Positions 49,667 through 49,845 of a DNA stretch of 49,845 nt are shown piece after piece. Position 1 is the first letter of the stretch. Every line of letters begins with the position of its first letter. The position numbers and the translations under genes are program-made. The stretch is taken from the NCBI GenBank assembly GCA_002494645.1, contig DACE01000032.1, positions 1 to 49,845 of the forward strand, in the 5' to 3' direction. This stretch comes from Euryarchaeota archaeon UBA256 (lineage in GTDB: Archaea; Thermoplasmatota; Poseidoniia; Poseidoniales; Poseidoniaceae). The notes under the pieces were generated by a model, which saw nothing but the letters and a program-made list of their open reading frames with translations, ran no database searches and was not told where the DNA came from.

Positions 49667-49845
49667 CTCTCCAATTCACATTAATATGCGAATCTATTTA
49701 AGGGCTTTTGGAATTCCTATATATACATTCCTGCCCCTACCCCTGTAGGTTTTTCCATCTCTCTGTACTGATTGACTACAGCCGTTGTCAAATAAGGGCG
49801 CCATGAAGGTCATAACAATGTAGGTGTGAGGCGCCTGTCGCGTCG
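49667..49845. promoter_or_regulatory. tfb promoter and upstream region
   Basis: On the minus strand CCCTTAAATA (49694-49703) forms BRE plus TATA, about 32 bases before the tfb ATG, for a leader of a few bases. A second A/T run (TATATATA, 49718-49726) lies further up. CCTAC and GTAGG (49736-49740, 49745-49749) form an inverted repeat. Nothing else recognised to the window end. Confidence 0.5.

Noticed and set aside
49790..49845. Gene start at the right edge (ATG at 49803)
   Set aside because: The frame stops after six codons, and the sequence ends before any other frame can be judged.

Overview
The window reads as a compact archaeal chromosome segment, most likely from a marine planktonic euryarchaeon of the Marine Group II (Poseidoniales) type. 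The archaeal evidence is direct. There is a TFB transcription factor (48734-49666), a FEN1 flap nuclease with a PCNA-binding tail (7493-8527), a Trm-G10-type tRNA methyltransferase (8604-9752), an archaeal 4-phosphopantoate--beta-alanine ligase (33022-33771), a Pcc1-like KEOPS protein (29492-29716) and a tRNA-Arg. TATA-like elements lie about 25 bases upstream of many start codons, suggesting leaderless transcripts, while operon-internal genes carry GAGGTG ribosome-binding sites. Many other genes look bacterial in origin (AceE, FumC, a poxvirus/bacterial-type topoisomerase IB, GcvH, RNase HI, HflX, glutathione peroxidase), a mix known for this group. The lineage is inferred from gene content and was not tested by phylogeny.

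Layout. 1-6.2 kb: a large surface protein, convergent with the pyruvate dehydrogenase E1 gene aceE. 6.2-13 kb: a small Hc1-like DNA-binding protein, a CoA transferase, FEN1, a tRNA methyltransferase, a Cys-cluster protein, tRNA-Arg, and a pair for aminosugar activation (left-handed beta-helix acetyltransferase plus GlmM-like mutase). 13-17 kb: one 1268-residue membrane protein. 17-24.5 kb: PEP carboxykinase, an NDUFA9-like SDR protein, glutathione peroxidase, cyclophilin, isoaspartyl peptidase, topoisomerase IB, and a class II fumarase fused to an N-terminal ribbon-helix-helix domain. 24.5-35 kb: membrane and propeller proteins, beta-carbonic anhydrase, HflX, Pcc1, a DCC-family thiol protein, exonuclease III, an FAD oxidoreductase, NadC, the CoA-pathway ligase and an isocitrate/isopropylmalate-type dehydrogenase. 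35-40 kb: lineage-specific membrane and coiled-coil proteins, then a sugar-nucleotide cluster (RmlA-like, short UDP-sugar dehydrogenase, GtrA). 40-45 kb: glutaredoxin, two tandem TerB-like proteins, a lone N6-adenine methyltransferase-like protein, a THEP1-type NTPase and small membrane proteins. 45-49.8 kb: GcvH, RNase HI, a GalU-like enzyme, a helical-repeat protein and TFB.

The genes support gluconeogenesis and TCA steps (PckA, FumC, AceE), cofactor synthesis (NAD, CoA), surface glycan precursors (GlmM, acetyltransferase, GalU-like, RmlA-like, UDP-sugar dehydrogenase, GtrA), redox defence, and nucleic-acid maintenance. Gene packing is extreme: of twelve convergent pairs, seven overlap at their 3' ends and four more are 11 bases apart or less. 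No intergenic stretch exceeds 300 bases. I see no CRISPR array, insertion sequence, integrase or rRNA gene.

The strongest candidates for something new are the RHH-fumarase fusion with a palindrome over its own promoter, the TIG domain that appears split by a seven-bladed propeller, and a divergent promoter (hflX/pcc1) whose ATAT core sits exactly midway between two leaderless starts.
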